Counted from the first letter of the stretch, positions 25,766-34,850 are shown. The stretch: DNA of 53,103 nt from an uncultured Sphingomonas sp. (GCF_934560975.1 NZ_CAKTFO010000020.1:1-53103), one strand, 5' to 3'. Program-made: numbers and translations. Notes: generated from the sequence alone by a model not told the origin.

Positions 25766-26396
25766 ATGCCTGGCCCTCCCGCACGGCGCGCAGGGCCGCG
25801 GCGGCGACGAACGGAGCGGCGGCGACATAGAGCAGGGATGTCGCGCTCAACAGCTTCAACGCCCCCGCCCCGCTGCTCGCGCCGAAGATCAGCAGCGGCA
25901 CCGACAGCGGCAGCATGACGATACCGGCCAATGCCCCCGCCCCGCGCAGCGACACGGTGAGGCATGCGGTGGTGAGCGCCAGCGCCGCCAGCCCGGGTGT
26001 CCCGAGCAGCAGGCCCGCCTCCACCCGCAGCAGGGCCGCACCATCCAGATCGAGCAAGGCCGCCGCCGGCAGTGCCGCCGCCATCAGCAACGGCCCGAAG
26101 CCCAGCCAGTGCGACAGCAAGCGGATGGCCGACACCGCCTCCATCGACCAACCGCGCACCCCCAGTTGGTCCAGCATTCCGCTGGCAAGGTCCGGCGCGA
26201 TCAGGCGCTCGATCGGCAGCAGCGCGGCGAGCAGGGCGGCGGTCCACAACACCCCGCCCCCGATCCGCCCGAGCAACAGGTGATCGGACCCGACCGCGAA
26301 CGGAAACAGGGTGGCGACCAGCAGGAAGAACAGGACCGGCAGCACCGCACCGGCGCCATATGCATGCCGGAGGTCGCGGCAGAGCAAGGCGATCAC
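25764..26396 (-). CDS. ccmB: Heme exporter subunit CcmB
   Basis: CcmB is the membrane subunit of the CcmAB transporter used in cytochrome c maturation (system I). The 210-residue product starts with GTG overlapping the ccmA stop (GTGA). It has six predicted transmembrane helices, including LPVLFFLLVATLFPFAVG, IGGGVLWTAALLAALL, and the C-terminal SLLYVAAAPFVAAAALRAV. The segment ERLIAPDLASGMLDQL is typical of CcmB. Other ccm genes are not in the window. Confidence 0.93.
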   Translation of the reverse strand: MIALLCRDLRHAYGAGAVLPVLFFLLVATLFPFAVGSDHLLLGRIGGGVLWTAALLAALLPIERLIAPDLASGMLDQLGVRGWSMEAVSAIRLLSHWLGFGPLLMAAALPAAALLDLDGAALLRVEAGLLLGTPGLAALALTTACLTVSLRGAGALAGIVMLPLSVPLLIFGASSGAGALKLLSATSLLYVAAAPFVAAAALRAVREGQA

Positions 26397-26959
26397 AGCG
26401 CCAGCGTCCGTGGCCGATCCATGCCCAAGGGCTGGTGACTCGCCGCCACCACGATCCCGCCGCCGGCGCGATGCCGGGCGATCACGTCGCCAAGCCGCGC
26501 GACCGATGCATCGTCCAGCCCATTGCCGGGCTCGTCCAGCAGCCAGATCGCGGCACGGCCCGCGATCTGGCGGGCGAGCGCCGCACGCTGGCGCTGCCCG
26601 GTCGACAATAGCCGGACCGGCACCTCCACCAGATGGTCCAGCCCCATGCCGGCAATCCCCCGCGCGGCATCGCCATCGTCGAGGCCAGCCCAGAAGCCGA
26701 GCGCCTGGCCCAGCGTCAGCTCCGGATCGAGTGCCGGCCGCTCGTCCTGCAGCGCGACCGTGCCCGCCGCCCTCACCTGTCCCGATGCGGGGCGCAGCAG
26801 GCCGGCCATGATCCGCAACAGGCTGGACTTGCCCGCCCCATTGGCGCCGGTCACCAGCAGCGCGTCGCCGGCCTCCAGCCTCAGCGACAATCCCGTGAAC
26901 AGCAGCCGTTCGCCGCGCAGGCAGGCAATGTCCGCCAGCGTCAGTCCGGGCGGGATCAA
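26393..26959 (-). CDS. ccmA: Heme exporter ATPase CcmA
   Basis: ATP-binding subunit of the CcmAB complex, 188 residues. The Walker A is TGANGAGKSS, the signature is LLSTGQRQRAALAR and the Walker B is IWLLDEPGNGLD. The length and the signature STGQ (instead of SGGQ) match CcmA. It starts at TTG 26959, which overlaps the stop of the upstream metallopeptidase gene (TTGA). The downstream ccmB overlaps too, so all three are translationally linked. Confidence 0.94.
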   Translation of the reverse strand: MIPPGLTLADIACLRGERLLFTGLSLRLEAGDALLVTGANGAGKSSLLRIMAGLLRPASGQVRAAGTVALQDERPALDPELTLGQALGFWAGLDDGDAARGIAGMGLDHLVEVPVRLLSTGQRQRAALARQIAGRAAIWLLDEPGNGLDDASVARLGDVIARHRAGGGIVVAASHQPLGMDRPRTLAL

Positions 26960-27363
26960 CCGGCGGCCTCTTCCAGTGCATGCATGTCCGCGTCGGACAG
27001 ACCGAAATGGTGGCCGACCTCATGCACCAGCACATGCGTCACCAATGCCTCCAGCGTTTCCCCGCCGTCCGCCCATTCATCCAGCAGCGCGCGACGATAG
27101 AGATGGATCATGTCGGGCGGCGCGCCGCTGTCCGCCACCGATTTCTCCCCGATCGGCCGCCCGCGATACAAGCCGGACAAAGCGAACGGATCCTCCATCC
27201 CGAACACGGCCAGCGTTTCGTCGTCCGGAAACTCCTCGATCCGCAGCACAACGTCGGTCAGGTGGATGCGAAACGCGTCCGGCAACCGCGCGATCGCGGC
27301 CCGCGCCAGTGCCTCGATCGCGTCCGCATCGGGCGCCTTGCCCCAGCTCTGATCTGCCTGCAT
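26956..27363 (-). CDS. Small zinc metallopeptidase-family protein
   Basis: The 135-residue protein contains HEVGHHFG, the zinc-binding HExxH motif with a third His, near its C-terminus. FRIHLTDVVLRIEEFPDD and FALSGLYRGRPIGEKS are typical of the short DUF1025/zincin-like family. The function and substrate in bacteria are not established. ATG 27363 was chosen; ATG 27375 in frame is an alternative. The stop overlaps the TTG of ccmA. Confidence 0.88.
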   Translation of the reverse strand: MQADQSWGKAPDADAIEALARAAIARLPDAFRIHLTDVVLRIEEFPDDETLAVFGMEDPFALSGLYRGRPIGEKSVADSGAPPDMIHLYRRALLDEWADGGETLEALVTHVLVHEVGHHFGLSDADMHALEEAAG

Positions 27364-27414
27364 GACCCATGGCATAAGACGGCGTGTGCGCATATGCCAA
27401 GGGGGGAGGCTTGC

Positions 27415-27708
27415 ATGGCGATCGAGGGCCTGAACGAGACGGAGCGCGCCGACGCGCTGGATGGCCTGCCCGACTGGGATTATGACGAGGGGCGCGACGC
27501 CATTTCGCGGCGCTTCGCCTTTGCCGACTTTTCGGAAGCGTTTGCGTTCATGACGCGGGTGGCGCTGCTGGCCGAGCGGGCGGATCATCATCCCGAATGG
27601 TCCAACGTCTGGAACCGGGTCGACATTCTGCTGACTACCCATGATTGCGGCGGCCTGTCGGCGCGGGACGTGGCGCTGGCGCAGGCGATCGACGCCTTTG
27701 TCGACTGA
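27415..27708 (+). CDS. phhB: 4a-hydroxytetrahydrobiopterin dehydratase
   Basis: Pterin-4a-carbinolamine dehydratase recycles the pterin cofactor of aromatic amino acid hydroxylases, and some members act in molybdopterin or folate metabolism. The 97-residue protein has the signature AERADHHPEWSNVWNRVDILLTTHDCGGLS, with the two active-site His before Pro and the later His. GGGGGGAGG lies 5 bases upstream of the ATG. No phenylalanine hydroxylase gene is nearby. Confidence 0.94.
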   Translation: MAIEGLNETERADALDGLPDWDYDEGRDAISRRFAFADFSEAFAFMTRVALLAERADHHPEWSNVWNRVDILLTTHDCGGLSARDVALAQAIDAFVD

Positions 27709-28459
27709 CGCCGCGCCGCAGCTCTGCTTCGAGCAGGTGACGCGCCGCTACCATGGCGTGTCCGCGCTGGACGCGGTGTCGCTGACGGTGGAAGCGGGCA
27801 GCTTCATCGCGCTGGTCGGGCCATCGGGATCGGGCAAGTCCAGCCTGCTGCGCCTGGCCAACCGGCTGGACCGGCCGGACGAGGGCTGCGTCCTGCTGGA
27901 CGGGCGCGACGTGGCGGGGATGGATGCCGTGCGCTTGCGGCGGCGGATCGGCTATGTGTTCCAGAATATCGGCCTGTTCCCGCACATGACCGTAGGTGAG
28001 AATGTGGCGATCAGCCCGCGCGTGGCGGGCGGGGCGGCGGTGGACGTCGCCGCCGCCCTGACAGAGGTCGCCCTGCCCCCTGATTTCGCCACGCGGTTGC
28101 CGGCGCAGCTTTCGGGCGGGCAGCAGCAGCGGGTCGGCATCGCCCGCGCGCTGGCAGGGGATGCGCGCCTGCTGCTGATGGACGAGCCGTTCGGCGCGCT
28201 CGATCCCGTCACCCGCGACCAATTGGGGCGGATCATCCGCCGGCTGCACGAACAACGCGGCCTGACCACCATCCTGGTCACACACGACATGGCGGAGGCG
28301 CTGCTGCTGGCGGATCGGGTGGTGGTGATGACGGCGGGGCGGATCGTGGCCGATGCGACCCCGCGCGAGATGGTGCGGGGACAGGCCGGTAGGGCGGCGG
28401 AGGCGCTGCTGGCCGTCCCGCGCGGCCAGGCGGCCCGGCTGGCGGAGTTAGGCCGGTGA
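27698..28459 (+). CDS. ABC transporter ATPase, osmoprotectant/QAT type
   Basis: ATP-binding subunit of an importer, 253 residues. Walker A GPSGSGKSS at 41-49, signature LSGGQQQRVGIARAL, Walker B LLLMDEPFGALDP and switch His in THDMAEALLLAD are all present. The family resemblance is to OpuCA/ProV-type ATPases for quaternary amines. No ATG fits; TTG 27698, overlapping the phhB stop, is the best start, because residues before it read as antisense of phhB. The next gene overlaps by GTGA. Confidence 0.92.
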   Translation: MSTDAAPQLCFEQVTRRYHGVSALDAVSLTVEAGSFIALVGPSGSGKSSLLRLANRLDRPDEGCVLLDGRDVAGMDAVRLRRRIGYVFQNIGLFPHMTVGENVAISPRVAGGAAVDVAAALTEVALPPDFATRLPAQLSGGQQQRVGIARALAGDARLLLMDEPFGALDPVTRDQLGRIIRRLHEQRGLTTILVTHDMAEALLLADRVVVMTAGRIVADATPREMVRGQAGRAAEALLAVPRGQAARLAELGR

Positions 28460-29988
28460 ACGAGGTGCTGCGCCAGTTGCCGCCGCTGATCGCCAGCCAC
28501 CTGCTGCTCGCGGCGGCGGCGATGGTGCTGGCGCTTGCCATCGCCCTGCCGCTGGCGCTGGCGGCGGCACGACGGCCGACCCTGGCGCGGGTCACCTTGG
28601 GCTTTGCCGGCATCACCCAGACGATTCCGGGGCTGGCGCTGCTGGCATTGTTCTACCCGCTCCTGCTCGGCCTGTCGGCGCTGGTCGGGGGCGGCATCCC
28701 CGCTTTGGGCTTCCTGCCGGCGCTGCTGGCGCTGACACTCTATGCGCTGCTGCCGATCCTGCGGACGGCGATTGCCGGCCTGCGCGGGATCGATCCGGCG
28801 GTGATGCAGGCGGCGGACGCGATCGGGATGACGCCGCGCCAGCGCCTGCGGCTGGTGGAGGCGCCGCTGGCCGCGCCGGTGGCGATGGCCGGCATCCGCA
28901 CCGCCGCCGTGTGGACCATCGGCACGGCCACTTTGGCGACCACGGTCGGCTATCCGACGCTGGGCAATCCGATCTTTGCCGGGTTGCAGATCGAACGGTG
29001 GGATCTGGTACTCGGCGGGTGCGTGGCGGCCGCCCTGCTCGCGCTGGCGGCGGAGGGCGCGCTGGGCCTGATCGAACGCGGCATGGTTCGGCGGGATCAC
29101 CGCCGGATCGCCGCCGGGCTGGGGCTGATCGTGGCGGGACTGCTGCTGGCGCTTGCCCCGCTGGCCCGCGCACCGGCCAGGAGCGTGACGATCGGCGCCA
29201 AGAACTTTTCGGAGCAATATATCCTCGCCCGTCTGATCGGGCTGCGGCTGGAGCAAGCCGGCTACCAGGTGCGCTATCGCGAGGGGCTGGGATCGACGGT
29301 GGCGTTTCAGGCGCTCGGTCGCGGCGACATCGACGTCTATGTGGATTATGCCGGTACATTGTGGACCGGCGTCATGCATCGGCAGGACACAGCCCCGCGC
29401 GACGTCATGCTGGCCGGCATCGAAGCGTGGATGGCGCAGCGCCCGAAAACGGCGTTGATCGGCCCGCTCGGCTTCCAGAATGCCTATGCGCTGGCGATGC
29501 GCGGCGGCGGCGGCGGGGTTGCGACGATCGATGCGCTGGCCGCGCGTGCCGGCGCGCTGACGCTGGGCGCGGACCTGGAATTTCTGGACCGGCCGGAATG
29601 GCGGGCGCTGCAACGGCGCTACGGCCTCTCCTTTCGCGCCGGCCGCGCCTACAGCCCGACCTTCATGTATCGCGCGCTGGCGAGCGGACAGGTGGACGTG
29701 ATCTCCGCTTTCTCCTCGGACGGGCGGATCGCCGCCGATCGGCTGACGGTGCTGGCGGACACGCGCGGCGCGATCCCGCGCTATGACGCCATTCTGCTGG
29801 TCTCGCCCGGCCATGCCCGCGACGAACGCATGACGCGCGCCCTGCGGCCGCTGGTGAACGCCATTCCGGTGGAGGCGATGCGACGCGCCAACCTGATGGT
29901 CGATCGCGACACGAACAAGGCCACGCCCGAAGCCGCCGCCCGCTGGCTGGACCGCGCGATCCGATCCCGGACCGCGCGGCCGTCATAA
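28456..29988 (+). CDS. Fused ABC permease and substrate-binding protein
   Basis: One 510-residue chain joins an importer permease and its binding protein. Residues about 10-235 hold six or so transmembrane helices, with the coupling segment AADAIGMTPRQRLRLVEAPLAAPVAMAGIR. Residues about 245-505 form a QAT-type binding domain (VTIGAKNFSEQYILARLIGLRLE, STVAFQALGRGDIDVYVDYAGTLW). The same fusion is known in OpuF- and EgtU-type systems for betaine, choline or ergothioneine; the ligand here is not certain. The GTG start overlaps the ATPase stop, giving a complete two-gene transporter. Confidence 0.93.
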   Translation: MNEVLRQLPPLIASHLLLAAAAMVLALAIALPLALAAARRPTLARVTLGFAGITQTIPGLALLALFYPLLLGLSALVGGGIPALGFLPALLALTLYALLPILRTAIAGLRGIDPAVMQAADAIGMTPRQRLRLVEAPLAAPVAMAGIRTAAVWTIGTATLATTVGYPTLGNPIFAGLQIERWDLVLGGCVAAALLALAAEGALGLIERGMVRRDHRRIAAGLGLIVAGLLLALAPLARAPARSVTIGAKNFSEQYILARLIGLRLEQAGYQVRYREGLGSTVAFQALGRGDIDVYVDYAGTLWTGVMHRQDTAPRDVMLAGIEAWMAQRPKTALIGPLGFQNAYALAMRGGGGGVATIDALAARAGALTLGADLEFLDRPEWRALQRRYGLSFRAGRAYSPTFMYRALASGQVDVISAFSSDGRIAADRLTVLADTRGAIPRYDAILLVSPGHARDERMTRALRPLVNAIPVEAMRRANLMVDRDTNKATPEAAARWLDRAIRSRTARPS

Positions 29989-30000
29989 GCAGGCGGCGGT

Positions 30001-32043
30001 CTACGCCACCTGCGTCAGCACGAAGGCATAAGCCTCCGCGCGTTCGTGCAACGCCTCGAACCGGCCGGACTTGCCGCCATGGCCCGCGCCCATGTTGATT
30101 TTCAGCAGCAGCATGTTGTCGTCGGTCTTGGTCGCGCGCAACCGCGCCGCCCACTTGGCGGGTTCCCAATAGGTCACGCGCGGATCGTTGAGCCCGCCCG
30201 TGATCAGCATCGGCGGATAGGCCTGCCCCGTGACATTGTCGTAGGGGCTGTAGTCGCGGATCAGTTCAAAAGCGGCCTTGTCCGTGATCGGATTGCCCCA
30301 TTCCGGCCACTCGCCGGGGGTGAGCGGCAGTTCCGCGTCGAGCATTGTATTGAGCACGTCCACGAACGGCACGTCCGCCACGACAGCGCCCCACAGCTCC
30401 GGATCGGTGTTGGCGACCACGCCCATCAGCTCCCCGCCGGCCGATCCGCCGTTGATCGCGATCCGGCCCGCACTGGTGAAGCCGGCCGCGATCAGGCCTT
30501 TGGCGGCATCGCTGAAGTCGCGGAACGTGTTCCAGCGCGCCTCCGCCTTGCCCTGCAGATACCAGTCATAGCCCAGATCGTCGCCACCCCGGATATGGGC
30601 GATGGCAAAGGCCCAGCCGCGATCCAGCAGGCTCATCCGCGCGGTGGAGAAGCTTGGCGGAATGGCGTGGCCGTAGGCGCCATAGGCATAGAGGAACAGC
30701 TTGCCCGACCCGTCGCGCGGGAAGCCGACCGGATAGACGACCGACACCGGCACCTTGGCCCCGTCTCGCGCCGTGACCGTCAGCCGCTCCGTCGCGTAAC
30801 GGCCGGGGTCATAGCCGGACGGCACCTCCTGCACCTTCAGCGTGGTAAGGGCGAGGCTGTCGGGATCGCAGTCATAGACGGTGAGCGGCGTCACCATCGA
30901 CGAATAGGTCAGGCGATAGGCCGGCGGGTCGAACTCCGGATTGCTGGACGCGGCCGCGCTGTAGCTCGCCTCCGGGAAGGCCACCCGGCGCTCGCCGCCG
31001 TCCCAGTCGCGCAGGATCACCTGGTCCAACCCATCCTCGCGCGCGGCGATCATCAGGTGGCGGGCGAAGGCGGCGATCCCGGTCAGGTAGACGCGGTCGG
31101 AGCCGGGCACCACCTCCTCCCACCGCTCCGGCGTGGCCGGGTCTGCACGGGCGATGCGGAAGTTCACGTGCGCGTCGTTGGTCAGGATCCACAGCGATCC
31201 ATGGGCGGAATCGACGCTGTATTGCCGCTTTACCCGGCGCGGGCTGACCAGCATCGGTTCGGCCGAGGGATCGGCGGCGGGGACCAGCCGAACCTCGCTC
31301 GTCTGATTGTCGCCGGTCGCAATCTCGATCCACTGGCGATCGCGGGTGCCGCCCACGGCCACGCGGAAGCCCTCGTCCGCTTCCTCATACAGCACCGCAT
31401 CTTCGCTTTGCCCCAGCCGGTGCAGCAGAGCGCGGTAGCTGCGCCAATTGTCGTTCACCTCCGTATAGGCGATCGCGTCCGACCCGGCGCTCCACGCCAC
31501 CCCGCCATTGGCGACGGCGGTGACCGTCTCCACATCCTTGCCCGTCGCCAGATCGCGGATACGCAGGGTGTAGCGTTCGGCCCCGCTGTCGTCCGCGCTC
31601 CAGGCGAGCAGGCGCCCGTCCGGGCTGACGGCCACCGCGCCGACGCGGAAATACGCCTTGCCCTCGGCTTCCGCGGATTCGGCCAGGATCAGCTGGTCAG
31701 CGCCACCCGCCACCGGGCGACGCCACCATCTGGGATATTGCCCGCCTTCCTCGTAGGCCCACCAATAGAGCCAATCGCCGTCCTTTTGCGGGACGGAGGC
31801 GTCGTCCTGCTTCACCCGGCCCTTCATCTCTTCAAAGATGCTGTCCACCAGCGCATGGTGCGGCGCCATTTGCGCATCGAAAAAGGCGTTTTCCTCCCGC
31901 AGGTAGGACAGGATCGCCTCGTCCTTCACCTCCGGATAGCCTTGATCCTTCAGCCATGCCCAGGGATCCTCAATCGTCACCCCGTGATGGGTGAAGCTGT
32001 GCGGTCGGGTGGCGGCGACGGGCGGCAAGACGGGTTTGGTCAT
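30001..32043 (-). CDS. ptrB: Oligopeptidase B-type prolyl oligopeptidase (S9A)
   Basis: Serine oligopeptidase of 680 residues that cuts short peptides, usually after basic residues. The N-terminal part begins HHGVTIEDPWAWLKDQGYPEV, and a seven-bladed propeller with DDSGAERYTLRIRDLATGK follows. The C-terminal catalytic domain has the nucleophile in NGGSAGGELMG, GLNDPRVTYWEPAKW (Asp region) and the His in MGAGHGGKSGR. Co-directional neighbours are absent: it converges with the transporter and is divergent from the DUF2256 gene. Confidence 0.94.
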   Translation of the reverse strand: MTKPVLPPVAATRPHSFTHHGVTIEDPWAWLKDQGYPEVKDEAILSYLREENAFFDAQMAPHHALVDSIFEEMKGRVKQDDASVPQKDGDWLYWWAYEEGGQYPRWWRRPVAGGADQLILAESAEAEGKAYFRVGAVAVSPDGRLLAWSADDSGAERYTLRIRDLATGKDVETVTAVANGGVAWSAGSDAIAYTEVNDNWRSYRALLHRLGQSEDAVLYEEADEGFRVAVGGTRDRQWIEIATGDNQTSEVRLVPAADPSAEPMLVSPRRVKRQYSVDSAHGSLWILTNDAHVNFRIARADPATPERWEEVVPGSDRVYLTGIAAFARHLMIAAREDGLDQVILRDWDGGERRVAFPEASYSAAASSNPEFDPPAYRLTYSSMVTPLTVYDCDPDSLALTTLKVQEVPSGYDPGRYATERLTVTARDGAKVPVSVVYPVGFPRDGSGKLFLYAYGAYGHAIPPSFSTARMSLLDRGWAFAIAHIRGGDDLGYDWYLQGKAEARWNTFRDFSDAAKGLIAAGFTSAGRIAINGGSAGGELMGVVANTDPELWGAVVADVPFVDVLNTMLDAELPLTPGEWPEWGNPITDKAAFELIRDYSPYDNVTGQAYPPMLITGGLNDPRVTYWEPAKWAARLRATKTDDNMLLLKINMGAGHGGKSGRFEALHERAEAYAFVLTQVA

Positions 32044-32139
32044 GCCCCCGATCTAGGGAGGCGAGTGCAGGGCCCGCAAGGGTGCGGCAACGTGCGCCCC
32101 GCCATCGCAGCCGGCGCCCTCCTCGCGCGTTGGGGAGCC

Positions 32140-32322
32140 ATGGCGCACAAGAAACCCCATCTGCCGACCAAGATCTGCGCCGCATGTCAGCGGCCGTTCG
32201 CATGGCGCAAGAAGTGGCAGCGCGACTGGGAGCATGTGAAATATTGCTCCGACCGCTGCCGCGGCACGGGTGCGAAGACCGGTGACCAGCCGTCGCAAAT
32301 CGGGCGGAACGCGTCTATCTAG
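32140..32322 (+). CDS. DUF2256 zinc-ribbon-like small protein
   Basis: A 60-residue protein starting MAHKKPHLPTKICAACQRPF, with four Cys in CAACQRPFAWRKKW and HVKYCSDRCRG, arranged as two CxxC-type knuckles that likely bind one zinc. This matches the DUF2256 family. Its role is not established; members often sit near photolyase-like genes, which is not the case here. The pepP start lies 5 bases after its stop, so they are probably co-transcribed. Confidence 0.88.
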   Translation: MAHKKPHLPTKICAACQRPFAWRKKWQRDWEHVKYCSDRCRGTGAKTGDQPSQIGRNASI

Positions 32323-32327
32323 CCGCC

Positions 32328-34121
32328 ATGTCCAGCTATGCCGACCGCCTCCAGGCTCTGCGCGAAGAGCTTGCCCGCCGCCGCCTCGACGGCTTCGTCG
32401 TCCCGCTCACCGACGAACATATGTCCGAATATGTCGGCGCCTATGCCCAGCGGCTCGCCTGGCTGACCGGCTTCCAGGGTTCGGCCGGAAGCGCGGCGAT
32501 CCTGCCTGCGGAAGCCGCGATCTTCGTCGACGGCCGCTACACGCTGCAGGTGCGCGAGCAGGTGTCCGCCGAGCAATGGAGCTACCTGTCGGTGCCGCAG
32601 ACCAGCGTGGCCGCGTGGCTGGGGGAGCATGCCCCGACCGGTGCGCGGATCGGCTACGATCCCTGGCTCCACACCCGGTCCTGGGTGCGGCAGGCGACCA
32701 AGGCGCTGGAGGAGAAGGGCGCCGCCTTGGTGGCGGTGGAGACCAACCCGGTCGATACGGTCTGGCTCGACCGGCCGCAGCCGTCGACGGCCCGGCTGGT
32801 GGTGCATCCCGATCGCTTTTCGGGCCGGTCTTCGGCCGAGAAGCGGGCGGAAATGGCCGACTGGCTGGCGTCGAAAAAGGCCGATGCCGCCGTGCTGTCG
32901 GCGCTCGACTCGATCGCCTGGACCTTCAACCTGCGCGGCAGCGATGTCGAGCGGACCCCGGTCGCGCTGGCTTATGCGATCGTGAATGCAGACGGCACCG
33001 CCGACCTGTTCGTCGCGCCGGAGAAGATCGACGATGCCGTGGTCCAACATCTCGGCAATGCGGTCCGGCTTCATCCCCGTGCGGCATTCCCGGAACGTCT
33101 GGCCCGTTTGACCGGCAAGCGTGTTGTCGCCGATCCCGATCGTGCGGTTGCGGCGATCTTTTCGACCCTGGATCAGGCCGGCGCCACCGTGCTGCCGCTG
33201 CGCGATCCGGCGGTGCTGCCCAAGGCGATCAAGAACGAAGCGGAGATTGCCGGCCACGATGCGGCGCAGGTGCGCGACGGGGCGGCATTGACACGCTTCC
33301 TCCACTGGCTGTCGGTCGAGGCACCCAAGGGCGGCGTGGACGAACTGTCCGCCCAGGCGCGGTTGCAGGCGTTCCGGGAGGAGACCGGCGCGCTCAAGGA
33401 CCTGTCGTTCGACACTATCTCTGGCGCGGGCCCCAACGGCGCCGTGGTCCATTACCGGGTGAGCGAGGAAACCAACCGCCCGTTGGAGAGGAACTCGCTC
33501 TATCTGGTCGATTCGGGCGGGCAATATCAGGACGGCACTACCGACGTGACCCGCACCGTCGCGGTCGGCACGCCCACGGCGGAGATGCGCGATCGTTTCA
33601 CCCGCGTCCTCAAGGGGCATATCGCGCTGGCCCGCGCCGTCTTTCCCCAGGGCACGCGCGGCAGCCAGCTGGACACGCTGGCGCGGCAATATCTGTGGGC
33701 GGTGGGGCTGGATTATGCCCACGGCACCGGCCACGGCGTCGGCAGCTTCCTCAGCGTGCATGAAGGTCCGCAGCGGATCGCGCCGGGCGGCAGCGGCTTT
33801 GCCGGCGGGGACGAGCCGCTGGCGGCGGGCATGATCCTGTCCAACGAGCCGGGTTATTACAAGACGGGCGAGTACGGCATCCGGATCGAGAACCTGGTGC
33901 TGGTGGAGCCGCGTCAGGCGGCCGGCGCCGAAAAGCCGCTGCTGGGTTTCCGCACCCTCACCTTCGCGCCGATCGACCGCGCTCTGATCGACCTCGCTTT
34001 GCTGACGGCGGACGAGCGCGCCTGGATCGACGGCTATCACGCGGAGGTGCAGGCGATCGTCGGCCCGCAACTGGACGGCGCGGCGGCGGACTGGCTGAAG
34101 GATCAGACCGCGCCGCTCTGA
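32328..34121 (+). CDS. Xaa-Pro aminopeptidase (M24B family)
   Basis: Removes N-terminal residues preceding proline, with two metal ions. The 597-residue product has the three-domain layout of long aminopeptidase P: an N-terminal creatinase-like domain (DGFVVPLTDEHMSEYVGAYAQRLAWLTGF), a second similar domain from about residue 170, and the catalytic pita-bread domain. The latter shows LYLVDSGGQYQDGTTDVTRT (two metal Asp), HGTGHGVGSFLSVHEGP (metal His) and the Glu residues in SNEPGYYKTGEYGIRIEN. No strong ribosome-binding site is visible, fitting coupling to the gene upstream. Confidence 0.95.
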   Translation: MSSYADRLQALREELARRRLDGFVVPLTDEHMSEYVGAYAQRLAWLTGFQGSAGSAAILPAEAAIFVDGRYTLQVREQVSAEQWSYLSVPQTSVAAWLGEHAPTGARIGYDPWLHTRSWVRQATKALEEKGAALVAVETNPVDTVWLDRPQPSTARLVVHPDRFSGRSSAEKRAEMADWLASKKADAAVLSALDSIAWTFNLRGSDVERTPVALAYAIVNADGTADLFVAPEKIDDAVVQHLGNAVRLHPRAAFPERLARLTGKRVVADPDRAVAAIFSTLDQAGATVLPLRDPAVLPKAIKNEAEIAGHDAAQVRDGAALTRFLHWLSVEAPKGGVDELSAQARLQAFREETGALKDLSFDTISGAGPNGAVVHYRVSEETNRPLERNSLYLVDSGGQYQDGTTDVTRTVAVGTPTAEMRDRFTRVLKGHIALARAVFPQGTRGSQLDTLARQYLWAVGLDYAHGTGHGVGSFLSVHEGPQRIAPGGSGFAGGDEPLAAGMILSNEPGYYKTGEYGIRIENLVLVEPRQAAGAEKPLLGFRTLTFAPIDRALIDLALLTADERAWIDGYHAEVQAIVGPQLDGAAADWLKDQTAPL

Positions 34122-34178
34122 ACGCCGCGCCACGCCATCCCGCAGCCGTGGAGGCGGGGTGGCGAACGGCGCGCGCGA

Positions 34179-34358
34179 TCAGGTGGATCGCGGCTTCGGG
34201 TTGCTATCGTCCTCCGACGTCGCGGGCGCGTCCTGCTCCCGCGCCTGGGCCTTTCGCCGCCGCAGATTGGCGCGCAACGCCTCGGCCAGCCGCGCCTGCC
34301 GGTCGGAATCATCTTTTGTCATAAGAGGTTTCTTGACGTGGCGCGATCCCTTGTCCAT
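34179..34358 (-). CDS. Small basic hypothetical protein
   Basis: A 59-residue protein, MDKGSRHVKKPLMTKDD at the start, then a predicted charged helix DRQARLAEALRANLRRRKAQAREQ and an acidic/Ser-rich end. Short proteins with a LAEALRANLRRRKAQ-type helix recur in sphingomonads, as far as I recall, without assigned function. ATG 34358 has GGAAGG 7 bases upstream; ATG 34322 is an alternative giving 47 residues. Convergent with pepP. Confidence 0.6.
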   Translation of the reverse strand: MDKGSRHVKKPLMTKDDSDRQARLAEALRANLRRRKAQAREQDAPATSEDDSNPKPRST

Positions 34359-34396
34359 AGGCGCGCCTTCCCGAAGGGGACAGCACGCTGGTGTTG

Positions 34397-34471
<75 letters not shown>

Positions 34472-34784
34472 GCATCTCATTAAGATATAAGCGAATTTTT
34501 CCCCGGTCGGGGACGCGAATTTGCGATTCGTAGGCCGCGGAAGCACCACGGAAGCAGACCGAGGGAAATTGTGGCGTATGACAGGCGAGGTTTGGCGCCC
34601 CTCCCAGCCTCGCCGGGGCACACTTCCGCCGACGAGTACGTGTTCGGAATGGGCCATCGATCCCCGACTCGGTTATGGCGTGCTTTGGTGGAGAACGGTC
34701 TGTCCGCTTTCGGGCCCTCAGACTGCGTGAAAGAACGTTTGTTCACATAGAAAGCGACAGCAGCAAACCGGCACGGCCGTGGCT
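34472..34784. other. Non-coding junction between tRNA-Thr and the accessory block
   Basis: About 310 bases with lower GC than the flanks (ATAAGATATAAGCG at its start) and no convincing gene on either strand. A GGGGACG/CCCCGG-type short palindrome lies near 34500-34515. I see no integrase and no second copy of the tRNA 3' end. It probably marks the left edge of the inserted DNA. Confidence 0.45.
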
Positions 34785-34850
34785 CTAGTTCCTGAGCAAA
34801 GCCTGCTTCGGACCCGCCATCAGCAGGTCTTGGATCTGTGAGGCCGTCAT
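34785..34850 (-). pseudogene. 21-codon remnant after the PD-(D/E)XK gene
   Basis: An ATG overlaps the stop of the upstream defence gene in the ATGA pattern used throughout this operon, and opens a frame MTASQIQDLLMAGPKQALLRN that ends at TAG 34785-34787. It is too short for a domain. The overlap suggests a sixth operon gene cut short at the left edge of the block, but a chance frame cannot be excluded. Confidence 0.35.

Noticed and set aside
25764..27035. 423-codon minus-strand frame joined to ccmB
   Set aside because: The upstream half is an out-of-frame reading of ccmA; the real ccmB starts at GTG 26396.
30046..32139. Long plus-strand frame opposite oligopeptidase B
   Set aside because: Only its last 60 codons (32140-32322) form a real protein (DUF2256); the rest is antisense shadow.
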